A program made the translations under genes and the position numbers. Shown piece after piece: positions 1 through 10,600 of a stretch of 50,886 bases of DNA; position 1 is the stretch's first letter, and each line of letters starts with the position of its first letter. A model generated the notes under the pieces. The model made no database searches. It saw only the letters and a program-made list of their open reading frames with translations, and was not told the DNA's origin. Origin of the DNA: Verrucomicrobiia bacterium (GTDB lineage: Bacteria > Verrucomicrobiota > Verrucomicrobiia > Limisphaerales > DSYF01); the NCBI GenBank assembly GCA_035765895.1, contig DASTWL010000055.1, positions 1 through 50,886 of the forward strand, read 5' to 3'.

Positions 1-733
1 TGCGGCCGTGCTGGTCGCGCAATTGGGCGACCAGCTGACAGAGCGCCATGGCCGGGTTTTCCACCGAGCCGCCAAAAATGCCGGAGTGCAAATCACGCGC
101 CGGCCCGTGCAGCGTGACCTCGATCGCACAAATGCCGCGCAGCCCGTAGGTCAAGGCTGGCAATCCCCTGGCGGGCATGCCCGTGTCGGAAACCACGACC
201 GCGTCGCACGCCAGCTCCCGCTTGTGCGCCTTGAGAAACGCGGGCAGGCTCTTGCTGCCGACTTCCTCTTCGCCCTCGATGACAAATGTGAGGTCGCAGG
301 GCAGGGGCGTGTTGGTTTTCAGATACGCCTCAACCGCCTTCAGATGCGCGAAGTTCTGGCCCTTGTTGTCGCAGGCGCCGCGTGCGAAAAGTTTTCCGTT
401 GGCGATGCGCGGCTCAAACGGCGGCGAGTTCCACAATTCGAACGGCTCCGGTGGCTGCACGTCGTAATGCCCGTAAACGACGAAGTGCTTGCGCCCGCGT
501 TGCGCGGCCTTCGGCCGCGGGGTGCGCGCCACGACGATGGGATGGCCTTTGGTCGGCACCACCTCCGCCTCAAGTCCAATCTGGCTGCAATGCGCGACGA
601 GCCACGCGGCGCAGGCGCGCATGTCGGAGGCGTGTCGGGGTTGCGCCGAAACGCTGGGGAAGCGGAGGTAGTCGCAAAGCTCCTGGAGATGACGGGGTTG
701 ATTGGTTTTGAGATGCTCAAGGACGGCCTTCAT
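1..733 (-). CDS. M20-family metallopeptidase/dipeptidase, truncated at the left window edge
   Basis: Reading down from the ATG at 733 gives an uninterrupted 244-codon frame that leaves the window. It carries the hallmarks of M20 zinc dipeptidases (PepV/CNDP-like): YGHYDVQPPEP supplies the first metal histidine and aspartate, FARGACDNKGQ the bridging aspartate, and IEGEEEVGS the catalytic and metal glutamates. The segment GLRGICAIEVTLHGPARDLHSG near the edge begins the dimerisation (lid) domain. The C-terminal half, with the last metal histidine, lies outside the window. The family hydrolyses dipeptides or related amide bonds in the cytoplasm with two zinc ions; the substrate cannot be told from this part. 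It lies 73 bp downstream of, and on the same strand as, the AsmA-like gene. Confidence 0.9.
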   Translation of the reverse strand, partial: MKAVLEHLKTNQPRHLQELCDYLRFPSVSAQPRHASDMRACAAWLVAHCSQIGLEAEVVPTKGHPIVVARTPRPKAAQRGRKHFVVYGHYDVQPPEPFELWNSPPFEPRIANGKLFARGACDNKGQNFAHLKAVEAYLKTNTPLPCDLTFVIEGEEEVGSKSLPAFLKAHKRELACDAVVVSDTGMPARGLPALTYGLRGICAIEVTLHGPARDLHSGIFGGSVENPAMALCQLVAQLRDQHGR

Positions 734-806
734 GCAGACGCATCGTCGATGGAATCCGACGGCATTTCAAGCCGAAGGATGTGCCGCCCGGCGGCCGCGG
801 CCGGCT

Positions 807-3800
807 TCACTGCTTTGGCGTGGCGGGCGTCTGATTGGAGTCCGACTTCTTGCCTCCGCCGAGCAGATCGCCGAGTCCCCGGATGATTTCGGCCGCCGGC
901 GAGCCGGCTGGGGCGTTGGTCGCTGTCGTAGTGGTGTTCGTTCCAGCCGTGGTCTTCTCGCCCAACAAACCGCCAATCACGCCCAGCGCACCCTCCGCCT
1001 TGCTGGTGGCGGCGCCGCCGCTCTTGCCCAAAATGCCGCCGCCCGTTTTCAAGGCGAGTTGCGCGAGCACGAGATAGTTTACATCCGGCTTGGGCACGCC
1101 CAGCGACCCTTTCATCCTCACAAATTCCGGCAGCGCGACATACGCGGCATTGGTAGGGGTGCCAGCCGGTGTCAAACCAAGCTTGTCGGACAGGCTGCGG
1201 CCCAGTTCGACCGACACCGGGAACTGCATGATGGAATTGCTCAGCACATTCGCGATGTCAATCGTGCCCGTCGCGCCGCCGCGAAAAGCCGCGCTTTCGA
1301 TGACCGCCTGCTGCAACTCGATCTTGCCACCACCTGCCTTGCCCTGCGCCACGATGGCGTTGATGGGCGACTGGAGAAACTCGTCCACCACGCCGCTGCC
1401 GGTGCCTTTTTTCGCGCCCACGAGCCCACTCAGCAAACTGCCCACCGCCGCCGTCGGATTACGAATAGCGTCCGGGATCGCCACGATGACGTTGATGAGC
1501 GACTTGATGACCGGCATCCGGGCATTGTTCAACGAGAGATTCAGATTCGTGGAGAGCATGCTGAACTGACCGGCCAGGTTCTTTTTCAAGTTGGCGCCGG
1601 TCACGCCTGCGCCTTGCAGTTGTCCGGTGGCGGTCACGGTGCCTCCGATCTGGCCCTTCCGCTCGGGCTGGAACGAATTCACCAACGGGGCCAACGGCAC
1701 GCCGGGCGCGTTGAAGTCCACGGCGTATTTGAAACCGGCCACGCCCAGATCCAGATCCGCGGAGGCCGTCACCGGTGCGCCGTTCAGGACAAGTTGCACC
1801 GGCTTGATGGTGACTTGGCCGCCATTCAAACGCACCGTTGCCTGGCAGTTGGTGATTTCAACCTCGCGCAAATACAGCCGGCCAATATTCGCCTCCACCG
1901 TGAAATCGCGGAACGGCAGCGTCATGGCCGCCGGCTCCGTTTCCGCCGGGGCGGGCGCGTTGGGCTGGGCCGGGGCCGCCGCCGGAGCGTTGGTAAACAA
2001 ATCGTAGTAGGGCGTGAGATCGAGCGAATCCGCCGCCAGCTTCAACTGGCCGGTGATGGCCTCGGGCGCGCTCATGTCCACGCGCCCGGTCAGGCTCAAT
2101 TCGTTGGTTGCGCGGGACGATGGTGCCAGCCGGGCCACCAGTTGCTTCAACTCAAGCAGCTGATTGGTCAGCGTCATGTCAAACGTCGCGCTCGTGTCGG
2201 GAAGCCGTAATTCGTGGCCGCCTGAGCGCGTGCGCAGCGCCGCCACAGTCAGCTGGCCATTCACCGCCGTGGTGCCGTTATTCAACGCTATGTTGGCCGT
2301 CAGGCTTGGCTTCGTAGAAATGGCCGTGGTCTCACCCGTGGTGGAAACAGTAGTCACATTTTGAACATCGGACACCAGTTCGATGCTCAACCGCTTGCCC
2401 GCCGCTTGGGAAAGCACCTTGACGGTGGCATCAATGGTGCCGCCGGACACACTGCCGCCCAGGAACGGACGCCAGTCCGCGAGATTCAAGCCCGTCAAAT
2501 GCAAGGCCAGCGTGGCGTCGCCAACATCCGCCGCAGCCTGGCCCCAGGCAATGGTCATCGGCTTGGACAATTCGGATGTCACCAACGGACGGCCGTCCTG
2601 CGAACCGGCGAGGTTCAGCGCCTGCAGCACGGCGGATTTTTTGTCCGTGTCCACGGCGAGTCCGTAATTCGCGTTCACCTGAAGCGTCGGCGTGGTCTGG
2701 CTCTGCCGCATAATGCGGGCATCGGCAACCAGCAGCTGGCCATTCACGGTGATGCTCGTGCCGCCTTTGGCGATTTCCACGACGTTGGAGGAACTGATGC
2801 GCGTCGTGCCGAAGTCCACGCCAAACAGGCTGCCGGCGAGGTTCAGGAGCTGCTGGTCGACGCCGGTGAGCGCTACGTTGAGTTTGCCCGTCCGCCGCGC
2901 GGCATCAAAGGGGCCCGCGACCTGGAGGGCACCGAGCGTCGCGCCCGCCTTGCGAAACTTCAGGGCCAGCGATTTGACTTCGCTGGCGGTGGTCTCCACC
3001 TGCAAATCCATGCCCGCGCCAGCAAAGCCCTCAAACGCGCCCGTGGCGCCCGTGACATCTGTCTGGTCGCTGCCGCTGATTTGCGTGGGCACGAGGTCGG
3101 CGCCGAGCGTGAAGGTGTAATTGCCGGCATGCTTCAACTGCATCGTGCCGCGTTGGGCGGCGACGGGCGGGTTCAAGGCCGCGTCCGCGTTCAGCGCAAA
3201 GCCCAGCCTGCCTGCGGCGCCGTTCTTCAGATCGTCCAATGTGATGTTTATGCCGGTGAGGTTTACCTCGTCCCGTGTGCCGTCCGCGTGGTGGCGGATG
3301 AAGTGCACGATGGCGTTTTTGAGTTGAAAGGATTTCAGGTCGATTTGAGGCGCCTTGCCCGCACTTTGCGCCGGAGTTTTTTCCTTCGAGCCTTGCATCA
3401 GCGGGTCGACATTGCTTTTTCCGTCCGCCGCCACCTCGACGGTGACGACCGGGGAATCAATCAGCACTTCATCAACCTTGATCGTGCCGCCCAGCATGGC
3501 CGTCAGATGGTAACGCGCCCGCACCTCGTTGACGGCCAGCAAGGGCGTGCTGCCCGTGGTGGTTACCTTCAGTCCGCGCAAATCCACCTGCGAAAACGGG
3601 CTCAGACTCGCGCCTTCCGCAGTGATGCTCGCGTTAATCGCCTTGCCAACACGCGGCAGCACCACGCCCTTGAAAAAGGCTTCGCTGGTGACAACTAACC
3701 AGCCGATGACAAGCAAAACCACCAGCCCCACCGCCAGGAACGCCAGGCGTTTCAGCCAGCGACGTTTTGTCGGCGCATTTCCAGTCGTTTCAGTTTTCAT
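807..3800 (-). CDS. AsmA-like inner-membrane-anchored envelope protein
   Basis: This 997-residue protein has a basic start (TKRRWLKR), one membrane segment at about residues 15-35 (LAFLAVGLVVLLVIGWLVV) and a long beta-rich periplasmic body. The layout matches the AsmA/TamB/DUF748 group of repeating-beta-groove proteins. Members of that group are implicated in lipid movement between inner and outer membranes and in outer-membrane assembly. The region after about residue 640 contains an alanine/proline-rich linker. The ATG at 3800 is preferred over an upstream in-frame ATG at 3878, because the extra 26 residues precede the basic membrane anchor, and GGGAGA lies about 14 nt before the 3800 start. 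The C-terminus is low-complexity, rich in T, N, A and G. Exact function is unknown; the AsmA-like assignment rests on topology and sequence style. Confidence 0.8.
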   Translation of the reverse strand: MKTETTGNAPTKRRWLKRLAFLAVGLVVLLVIGWLVVTSEAFFKGVVLPRVGKAINASITAEGASLSPFSQVDLRGLKVTTTGSTPLLAVNEVRARYHLTAMLGGTIKVDEVLIDSPVVTVEVAADGKSNVDPLMQGSKEKTPAQSAGKAPQIDLKSFQLKNAIVHFIRHHADGTRDEVNLTGINITLDDLKNGAAGRLGFALNADAALNPPVAAQRGTMQLKHAGNYTFTLGADLVPTQISGSDQTDVTGATGAFEGFAGAGMDLQVETTASEVKSLALKFRKAGATLGALQVAGPFDAARRTGKLNVALTGVDQQLLNLAGSLFGVDFGTTRISSSNVVEIAKGGTSITVNGQLLVADARIMRQSQTTPTLQVNANYGLAVDTDKKSAVLQALNLAGSQDGRPLVTSELSKPMTIAWGQAAADVGDATLALHLTGLNLADWRPFLGGSVSGGTIDATVKVLSQAAGKRLSIELVSDVQNVTTVSTTGETTAISTKPSLTANIALNNGTTAVNGQLTVAALRTRSGGHELRLPDTSATFDMTLTNQLLELKQLVARLAPSSRATNELSLTGRVDMSAPEAITGQLKLAADSLDLTPYYDLFTNAPAAAPAQPNAPAPAETEPAAMTLPFRDFTVEANIGRLYLREVEITNCQATVRLNGGQVTIKPVQLVLNGAPVTASADLDLGVAGFKYAVDFNAPGVPLAPLVNSFQPERKGQIGGTVTATGQLQGAGVTGANLKKNLAGQFSMLSTNLNLSLNNARMPVIKSLINVIVAIPDAIRNPTAAVGSLLSGLVGAKKGTGSGVVDEFLQSPINAIVAQGKAGGGKIELQQAVIESAAFRGGATGTIDIANVLSNSIMQFPVSVELGRSLSDKLGLTPAGTPTNAAYVALPEFVRMKGSLGVPKPDVNYLVLAQLALKTGGGILGKSGGAATSKAEGALGVIGGLLGEKTTAGTNTTTTATNAPAGSPAAEIIRGLGDLLGGGKKSDSNQTPATPKQ

Positions 3801-3910
3801 GGTCAATGCAAATTCTCCCTTGTCTGCCAATCTACTCCAAAACGGTCCGCCCGTCTGGACGAATTGTCCGGCCCGCACATTCAGACAGTGCCGGTGGAAA
3901 ACGGCTCAAA

Positions 3911-4375
3911 CTATCTTCCGCCCGCGAAGCCCTGTTGCCGCAGCGCCTCGAACAGCACGAGGGCGACGCAGTTGGAAAGATTGAGGGAGCGCGCATCCGG
4001 ATTGAACATTGGAATTCGCAGCCAGGTGTCCGGATTGGCGTCCAGCAGGGCGGCAGGCACCCCGGCGGTTTCACGGCCGAACACAAGGTAATCCTCCGGA
4101 CCAAAGCGGGCTTCAGAATAAAGCTGTGCGCCGCCCTGTTCGATGAACCACAGAGGGGCGTCCGGCGCGACGCTCGCCGCGAACGCGTTCCAATCGGGCC
4201 AGCGGCGCCACGTCACGTGCTGCCAGTAATCCATGCCCGCCCGCTTCAACGCCGCGTCATCGAGTTTGAACCCGAATGGCTCGATCAAATGGAGCGTGGT
4301 CCGTGTCGCCGCGCAAAGCCGGGCGACGTTGCCGGTGTTGGGCGGGATTTCGGGTTCGAGCAGGACGACGTGCAT
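3911..4375 (-). CDS. trmL: tRNA (cytidine(34)-2'-O)-methyltransferase TrmL
   Basis: A 154-residue SPOUT methyltransferase of normal TrmL length. It starts MHVVLLEPEIPPNTGNVAR, the typical beta-1 and loop. The trefoil-knot SAM-binding motifs are LVFGRETAGVP and IPMFNPDARSLNLSNCVAL, which closely follow TrmL. The enzyme methylates the 2'-OH of the wobble nucleotide 34 of tRNA-Leu isoacceptors. The longer frame up to 4489 was rejected because family homology begins exactly at the ATG at 4375. The gene lies 55 bp downstream of truA and 110 bp upstream of the AsmA-like gene, all on the minus strand, so a tRNA-modification pair with truA is likely. Confidence 0.92.
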   Translation of the reverse strand: MHVVLLEPEIPPNTGNVARLCAATRTTLHLIEPFGFKLDDAALKRAGMDYWQHVTWRRWPDWNAFAASVAPDAPLWFIEQGGAQLYSEARFGPEDYLVFGRETAGVPAALLDANPDTWLRIPMFNPDARSLNLSNCVALVLFEALRQQGFAGGR

Positions 4376-4430
4376 GGGGCCGGTGAATGAGTGAGAGGTT
4401 AAACGCGTGAATGGATTCCCGGGCAACGGT

Positions 4431-5210
4431 TCACTTGTTTGAGGATTTGACTTTCCTCCCGTAAAACACCTGCCACAGGACCAGTCCATGTGCCGGGGCC
4501 GTCATCCCGGCCACGCGGCGGTCGCGATGCGCGAGGATGCGCGGCATGTCGCCGGGCGCAATCCGTCCCGAACCCACCTGAACCAGCGTGCCCACGATGC
4601 CACGGCACATTTTGTAGAGAAAGCCGTCGCCGGCGATGGTGAAGGTCAGCAGCGCACCGCTGCGCCGCACGTCGCAGCGGGTGAGCGTGCGCACGGTGGA
4701 TTCGGTGTCGTAATCAGGATTGGCGCGAAACGAGCGGAAGTCGTGCTTGCCGACAAAGTGCCGGGCGGCGGCGCGCATCGCGGCAACATTGAGCTTCGGT
4801 TTCACGTGCCACGCGTTGCGGCGGAGCAGGGGATTGTGCGCGGGATGATTCCAGACGAAGTAGCGGTATTGCTTGCCCCGGGCGTCGAAGCGCGCGTGAA
4901 AATCCGCGGGACACCGCTTCGCTGCCAGCACGCGAATGTCCTCGGGCAGCCACGCATTGATGGCCAGCAGCAGCTTGACGACCGGCATCTTGAACTCCGC
5001 GCGGGGCACTTCGAAATGCGCCACCAGTCCCAGGGCGTGCACACCCGTGTCGGTGCGGCTGGAACCATGAACGCGCGGCGCGCTCGGGAACAGCCGGGCC
5101 AGCGCCTCCTCCACCTTCTGCTGCACGCCCGTCCCGGTCTTCTGCACCTGCCAGCCTTCGTAGGCGGCGCCGTCGTAGGCGATCGTGAGTTTGAATTTGA
5201 GCGGGTTCAT
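4431..5210 (-). CDS. truA: tRNA pseudouridine(38-40) synthase TruA
   Basis: A 259-residue protein starting MNPLKFKLTIAYDGAAYEGW, the classic TruA N-terminus. The catalytic aspartate is in GSSRTDTGVHALG. Later family blocks such as ARGKQYRYFVWN, FRSFRAN and FLYKMCRGIVGTLV are all present. TruA isomerises uridines 38-40 in the anticodon stem of many tRNAs. An in-frame ATG at 5255 would add 15 residues without homology and overlap ruvX by four bases, so the ATG at 5210 is chosen. The gene sits between ruvX and trmL in a compact minus-strand run. Confidence 0.95.
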   Translation of the reverse strand: MNPLKFKLTIAYDGAAYEGWQVQKTGTGVQQKVEEALARLFPSAPRVHGSSRTDTGVHALGLVAHFEVPRAEFKMPVVKLLLAINAWLPEDIRVLAAKRCPADFHARFDARGKQYRYFVWNHPAHNPLLRRNAWHVKPKLNVAAMRAAARHFVGKHDFRSFRANPDYDTESTVRTLTRCDVRRSGALLTFTIAGDGFLYKMCRGIVGTLVQVGSGRIAPGDMPRILAHRDRRVAGMTAPAHGLVLWQVFYGRKVKSSNK

Positions 5211-5251
5211 GAATGGATCCGCCGCGCTGCGCGCGGATGCCGGCCGGGCGA

Positions 5252-5665
5252 TCACCGGCTGATGGCATCGAGGTAGCTTTGCAACAGAATGGCCGCCGCC
5301 ATGCCATCCACCTTTTCCTTCCGCTTTTCGCGGCGCACGCCGCCGGCGACGAGCGCGCGATTTGCTTGCGCCGAGGTCAGCCGCTCGTCCCAGGTCTTGA
5401 TGGGAATGGCGATGGCATCCTTCAACGCAGTGGCGAACTCCCGCACCTTGTCCGCCGCCGGACCGTAGCTGCCATCCATGTTGCGCGGCATGCCGATCAG
5501 GATGAGTTCCACCTCGCGTTCCCGAATGAGCTGGCGGATGCGGCCCAGCACGTTGGCGAAGGGCTCCGCGGGAATGAACTCCTGCGGCGAGGCGATCATC
5601 TGCAATTCGTCGCTCAGCGCGACGCCGATGCGAACCGTTCCGTGGTCAAGGGCAAGGATGCGCAT
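5252..5665 (-). CDS. ruvX: Putative pre-16S rRNA nuclease / Holliday junction resolvase-like YqgF (RuvX)
   Basis: A 137-residue RNase-H-fold protein of the usual RuvX length. The first catalytic aspartate is in LALDHGTVRIGVALSD (the family usually has DPG). Other conserved blocks are GMPRNMDGSYG, the acidic TWDERLTSAQA and KVDGMAAAILLQSYL with the last aspartate. RuvX/YqgF proteins process the 5' end of 16S rRNA and have been proposed to resolve Holliday junctions. The gene begins only four bases after the hemL stop and precedes truA by about 40 bp, so it is probably cotranscribed with both. Confidence 0.92.
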   Translation of the reverse strand: MRILALDHGTVRIGVALSDELQMIASPQEFIPAEPFANVLGRIRQLIREREVELILIGMPRNMDGSYGPAADKVREFATALKDAIAIPIKTWDERLTSAQANRALVAGGVRREKRKEKVDGMAAAILLQSYLDAISR

Positions 5666-5669
5666 GGGC

Positions 5670-6956
5670 TTAAAGTGCTTTCATCACCTTCGCCGCCGCC
5701 TTGACCGTGGCATCGATGTCCGCGGGCGTGTGGGCCACGGAAATGAAGCCGGCCTCGAATTGCGACGGCGCAAGGTAAATGCGTTCGTTGAGCATGCCGT
5801 GGAAAAACTTCTTGAAACGCTCGCGGTCCGACTTCATCGCGTTGGCAAGATTCCAGACGGGGCCGCGGGTGAAGTAACCGCAGAACATCGAGCCGCAGTT
5901 GTTCACAGTGAAATCAAGCCCGGCAGACTTCGCGGCAGACTTCATGCCTTCTTCAAGCTGCTGTCCGAGTTCCTCCAACTGGCAATACGCGCCGCCCATT
6001 TGCAGTTCCTCCAAATTCGCAATCCCCGCCGCCATCGCGAGCGGATTGCCGCTGAGCGTGCCGGCCTGATAGACGGGGCCGAGCGGCGCCAGGCAGTCCA
6101 TGATGTCCGTGCGCCCGCCAAATGCGCCCACCGGCAGGCCGCCGCCGATGATTTTGCCAAAGCAGCTCAGGTCGGGCGTGATGCCGAAACGCTGTTGCGC
6201 GCCGCCGAGCGCCAGGCGGAAACCGGTCATCACTTCGTCGAAGATGAGCAACGCGCCGTGTTCCTGCGTGATTTGGCGAAGGAATTCCAGGTAACCCGGC
6301 CGGGGCAGATACAAGCCGGCGTTGCCGGGCACGGGTTCCACAATGACGCCGGCAATCTGACCCGGATTGGCCGCAAACACGGCGCGCACGGCATCGGCGT
6401 CGTTGTAAGGCACCACGATGGTGTGTTGCGTGAACGCGGCGGGAACGCCGGCGCTGTCCGGATGGCCAAAGGTCAACGCGCCAGAGCCGGCCTTCACCAG
6501 CAACGAATCGACGTGGCCGTGATAACAACCGTCGAACTTGATGATCTTGTCGCGTTTCGTGAAGCCGCGTGCCAGGCGGATTGCACTCATGCAGGCTTCG
6601 GTGCCCGAGTTGGTCATGCGGACTTTCTCCACGCTGGGCACGGCGGCGCAAATGAGCTTCGCCATGGTGACCTCCAGCGGGTTGGGAATGCCGAAGCTGG
6701 TGCCGTGCGCCGCGGCGTCCTGCACCGCCTGGATGATGCGGGGATGCGCGTGCCCGAGAATCGCCGGCCCCCATGTGCCGACGTAATCAATCAGCTCGTC
6801 GCCGTCCACGGTCGTCACGCGGCAGCCCTGGGCGTGGTTGACGAAAAATGGCTGCCCGCCAACCGCCCGAAAGGCGCGCACCGGCGAATTGACGCCGCCG
6901 GGGATGTAATTCAGGGCCTCGGCGAAAAGCGTTTCGGATTTGGACCACGAAATCAT
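5670..6956 (-). CDS. hemL: Glutamate-1-semialdehyde 2,1-aminomutase HemL
   Basis: A 428-residue class III PLP aminotransferase-fold enzyme of full length. It has [17 protein letters not shown] (cofactor phosphate binding), [21 protein letters not shown] (aspartate to the pyridine nitrogen) and the PLP lysine at about K268 in [18 protein letters not shown]. HemL converts glutamate-1-semialdehyde to 5-aminolevulinate in the C5 route to haem. Residues 15-30 ([16 protein letters not shown]) are the typical HemL start region, so the ATG at 6956 is sound. It is the first gene of the minus-strand hemL-ruvX-truA-trmL run. Confidence 0.96.
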   Translation of the reverse strand: MISWSKSETLFAEALNYIPGGVNSPVRAFRAVGGQPFFVNHAQGCRVTTVDGDELIDYVGTWGPAILGHAHPRIIQAVQDAAAHGTSFGIPNPLEVTMAKLICAAVPSVEKVRMTNSGTEACMSAIRLARGFTKRDKIIKFDGCYHGHVDSLLVKAGSGALTFGHPDSAGVPAAFTQHTIVVPYNDADAVRAVFAANPGQIAGVIVEPVPGNAGLYLPRPGYLEFLRQITQEHGALLIFDEVMTGFRLALGGAQQRFGITPDLSCFGKIIGGGLPVGAFGGRTDIMDCLAPLGPVYQAGTLSGNPLAMAAGIANLEELQMGGAYCQLEELGQQLEEGMKSAAKSAGLDFTVNNCGSMFCGYFTRGPVWNLANAMKSDRERFKKFFHGMLNERIYLAPSQFEAGFISVAHTPADIDATVKAAAKVMKAL

Positions 6957-7032
6957 GCCCGAAGCATAGCGGAGGCGACGAGGAAATCACGCGCATTCGG
7001 GCGCTCGGCAACGAGCGTGATGAGGGGGCGCA

Positions 7033-7677
7033 TCAATGCTCCAACGGCCGGTGGTCCGGGGAACTGAGCACTTCGAGGGCGCGCAAGCTGGCAGCACTGC
7101 GGGTTTCGACGCCCAGCCGGGCGAAGATTTCCAGCACGTGCTTTTTCACCGTGCTCTCGCTGATGCCCAGGATGGTGGCGATGTCTCCGTTCGTTTTGCC
7201 CTGCGCAATCCAGAGCAACGTTTCGGCGACGCGCGGCGTCAACCCCAGCGCCTGCTCCAATGGCCGGGCCGAGGCAAAGTTGGGTTTGAATTCCGGCACG
7301 GCCGTTTCATCGGCGCGTTTCAGGCGGGACGAAATGGCGTTCAGCAGGTCACCTTTCGCCACGGGCTTGGTGAGGTAATCATCGGCTCCGAGATTCATGC
7401 CGGCGCGCACGTCGGGCTTTTCGCCTCGGGCGGTCAGAAAAATGAACGGCGTTGCGCGGGTCGCCGCGTTTTCGCGCAGGGCCTTCAACACGCCGTAACC
7501 ATCGAGCTCGGGCATCATCACGTCGCACAGGATGAGGTCGGGCTTTTCCCGCAAGGCGAGTTCCAGTCCGGCGCGGCCATGCTCGGCCGTGAGCGGTTGA
7601 AAGCGTTCGAGGCGCAGAATCGTGGCGAGGTTGCGCCGCATTTCGGGTTCGTCTTCGATGATGAGGATGCGCTTCAT
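7033..7677 (-). CDS. Two-component response regulator, REC plus LuxR-type helix-turn-helix
   Basis: A 214-residue protein. Residues 1-120 form a receiver domain with the acidic pair in IIEDEPE, the phosphoacceptor D52 in LILCDVMMPELDG, T82 and K104 (YLTKPV). Residues 145-205 form a LuxR/GerE DNA-binding domain (LTPRVAETLLWIAQGKTNGD, then SESTVKKHVLEIFARLGV). Its ATG overlaps the stop codon of the upstream kinase gene by four bases (ATGA), so the two are translationally coupled and the cognate pairing is very likely. The operon ends 76 bp before the hemL start. The target genes are unknown. The divergent exported protein starting at 10983 is one candidate. Confidence 0.95.
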   Translation of the reverse strand: MKRILIIEDEPEMRRNLATILRLERFQPLTAEHGRAGLELALREKPDLILCDVMMPELDGYGVLKALRENAATRATPFIFLTARGEKPDVRAGMNLGADDYLTKPVAKGDLLNAISSRLKRADETAVPEFKPNFASARPLEQALGLTPRVAETLLWIAQGKTNGDIATILGISESTVKKHVLEIFARLGVETRSAASLRALEVLSSPDHRPLEH

Positions 7678-10600
7678 GCTGCTGGACTGGAAGGAATGAT
7701 GACCCGCACCGTGGTGCCTTCGCCGGGCTTGCTGCTCACGTGAATTTCGCCGCCGTGCAAATCCACGCAGCGCTTCACAATGAGCAGACCGAGGCCGCTG
7801 CCGTGACGGTTGCCCACGTTTGAGCCGCGCTGAAATGCCTCGAACAGGCGTTCCTGCTGCGCCTCGGGAATGCCGATGCCGCGGTCTGCGACGATGAATT
7901 CCAGGTTGCCGCCGTGCCCTTGCGCGTGGAACGAAACGCGCTGGCCCGGCTCGGAGTATTTCAAGGCGTTGGTCAGCAGGTTCAGCAGGATGTGCCGCAG
8001 CAACCGTTCGTCAACCCGGGCCTCGGCGGGCAGGCTGGAGGTGAAAAACTCGATTGGGCAGGGCGCGTCCGTCGTGGCGCGCGCCTCGTCCACAAGCTGT
8101 CGGCAGAGCGCCGCGAGGTCCAGGGGGGCGGGATGGAAATGCATCCGGCCGGCATCCAGCCGCCCGACGAGCAGCACGTCCTCCATCAGGCCCGCCATGC
8201 GACGGGTGTTCTTGATGATGGACTGCAACTGCTCACGCCGTTCGGCGGGCTCCAGCCGGTCGAGGTAGTCATCCAGGATTTCCGCCGAAGACTGGATGAT
8301 GCCCAGCGGCGTGCGGAATTCGTGTGAAACCATCGAGACGAAACTGCTCTTGAGTTCGCCCAGTTCCTTTTCGTGCGCCAGCGCCTTGCGCAATTCCGCC
8401 TCCGCCTGTTTGCGTTGCGAGATGTCGTTGACCGCCGCCTGGATGATTTGTTTGCCGCCCCACTGGATGCGCGTGAGAAAAACTTCCACGGGAATGTTCT
8501 CGCCGGTCTTGCGCCGTGCCACCCAGTCGAAACGCACGTGGCCGTGCGTCAGGCACGCGTCGATGTGCTTTTGCGCCTCGGTCATGCTGTCCCCGCCGTT
8601 GGGCTGCACCGGCGGCGAGGTGACGCCGGGATGCAGGCCGATCAGCTCCTCGGCGGAATCATATCCCAGCATGCGCACGATGGCGGGATTCACCTCAAGG
8701 TATTGCCGTTCGTCATGCAGCATGACGCCCTGGCTGGAGGCCATGAACAGGGCGCGGAATTTCTCCTCCGATTCGCGCAGGGCCCGTTCGGACTGACGGC
8801 GCTGGGTGATGTCCTGGACGATGCCCCAGATTTCATTGTCGCCCGCGGCGTTTTTGACCAGCATGCCCGAGATGACAATCGGCACGCGGTGGCCGTCGCG
8901 GTGCAGATACTCCTTTTCAAACGGGCCGAAGCGGCCCGTCCGGCGGATCGTGTCGAGCACCATGAGCTCCTGCGCCTCGTATTCGCGGGGGGTGACATCC
9001 CAGTAACTCAGTTGCAGCACCTCCGCGGGCAGGCGGCCGATAATGCGCGCAAAGGAATCGTTCACCTGCAGGAAACGGCCATCCCAGCTCACCCGCGCCA
9101 TGCCGAGCGGCGACAGGGCGAAGAGCGCCTTGAATTTTTCCTCCGACTCGCGCAACAGCCGTTCGGAACGGGCGCGCTGCGATTCCTCAACCGCCAGCGA
9201 AACCATGGCGGCGAGCGACGAGGCAAAGTCAACCTCCTCGGGCGACCACTCGCGCTGAGGTCCGGTGTGCTCGTGACAAATTACCCCGATGACTTCGCCG
9301 CGGACCCAGACGGGAACATCGAGCATCGAAGTGATGTTCAGCGGCCGCAGATAGCTGGCCAGCAACCCCTCGGTGGCGGGATGAACGCTGACGTCGTTGG
9401 CCGCGATGGGACGCTTGAGCGCGAGGGCGGAAAAGTAGGCGGGCGCATCCTGGGCGCCGAGCCGCGTGCCCTTGAACTCCGGCACCGCCCTGTCTTCGGG
9501 ACCGAGGTGCAACAATTCGCACACCAGTGCAGCGTCCTGGGCCGCCAGCGACCAGTAGCTCACGCGCGCCACTTCGAGCGTGCTCGCTGCGCAGGACGTG
9601 ATGGCAGCCAGAGCGCGGTCGAAGTCGGATTTGTCGAGCCGGGCGAGCTTCAGCAGCACATCGCGGTGCTTTTGAATCTGCTCGCCGCGCCGGCGCAGCT
9701 TTTCCTCGGTGCGTTTGTGCTCCGTGTTGTCGGTGATGCTGGCGCGCAGCAGCGTCCGGCCTTCGTGCGGCAGCCGGACGAGTCGCACCTCGGTGGGAAC
9801 CAGGCGCCCGGAACGATGTTGATGCACCCATTCGAAGCTCGGGACCTTGCCGGTGATGGCCTGGCTCATCCAGTCCCGCGCCGCCTCCGCGGACCGGCGG
9901 CCGTCCGGCTGGAACTCCGGGCTGACCTCCGCCGGCGTAAGGGTCTGCAATTCCTCCGGCGTGCAGCCGTAAAGCTCCAGCGCATGACGATTCGCGTTGA
10001 GAAATTTTCCCGTGTCGCCATCGAACACCACGATGGCCTCCGGGGCATGCTCCAGGATGGTTCGCAGCCGCGCTTCACTGGCCGTGAGCGCCGCGGTGCG
10101 TTCGGCAATGCGTCGTTCCAGCGTGGCGTTGAGTTCGCGGACTTCATCTGCGGCCCGCTTGCGCTCCGTGATGTCGGCGACCGAACCGACATGATACAGC
10201 ACGCGGCCCGTGGCCTCGTCGTGAATCGCGACACTGTTCGTCAGGCCCCACCAGGGCGCGCCGTCACGGCGGCGATACTGGATTTCCTCGTTGTGAAAGG
10301 CGCCGTGACGCGTCAGCAGGTCCAGCAGCCGCTGCCGGTCCGCCGGATGCGCGTAAAGCTGCTCCCGCGGGCAGTCCCGCAGTTCCTCGAACGAGGCGTA
10401 ACCAGCCAGACGCAAATAGGCGTTGTTGGTAAAAATCAACTCGTGATTCGGACCGGTCCGGTAAATCGCTTCGGAGAGATTGTCCGTCACCGACACGAGG
10501 AGCTGCTGGTGCGCGCGCAGTTCGGCTTCCGTGCGCAGCCGCTCGGTGATGTCGCGCGAGACCGACAGGAGCAGGGGCCGTTCGCCGCTGCGAATCAACG

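Noticed and set aside
2361-3698. 445-codon plus-strand open frame opposite the AsmA-like gene
   Set aside because: Antisense shadow with arginine-rich, motif-free translation; the minus frame has a membrane anchor and coherent domains.
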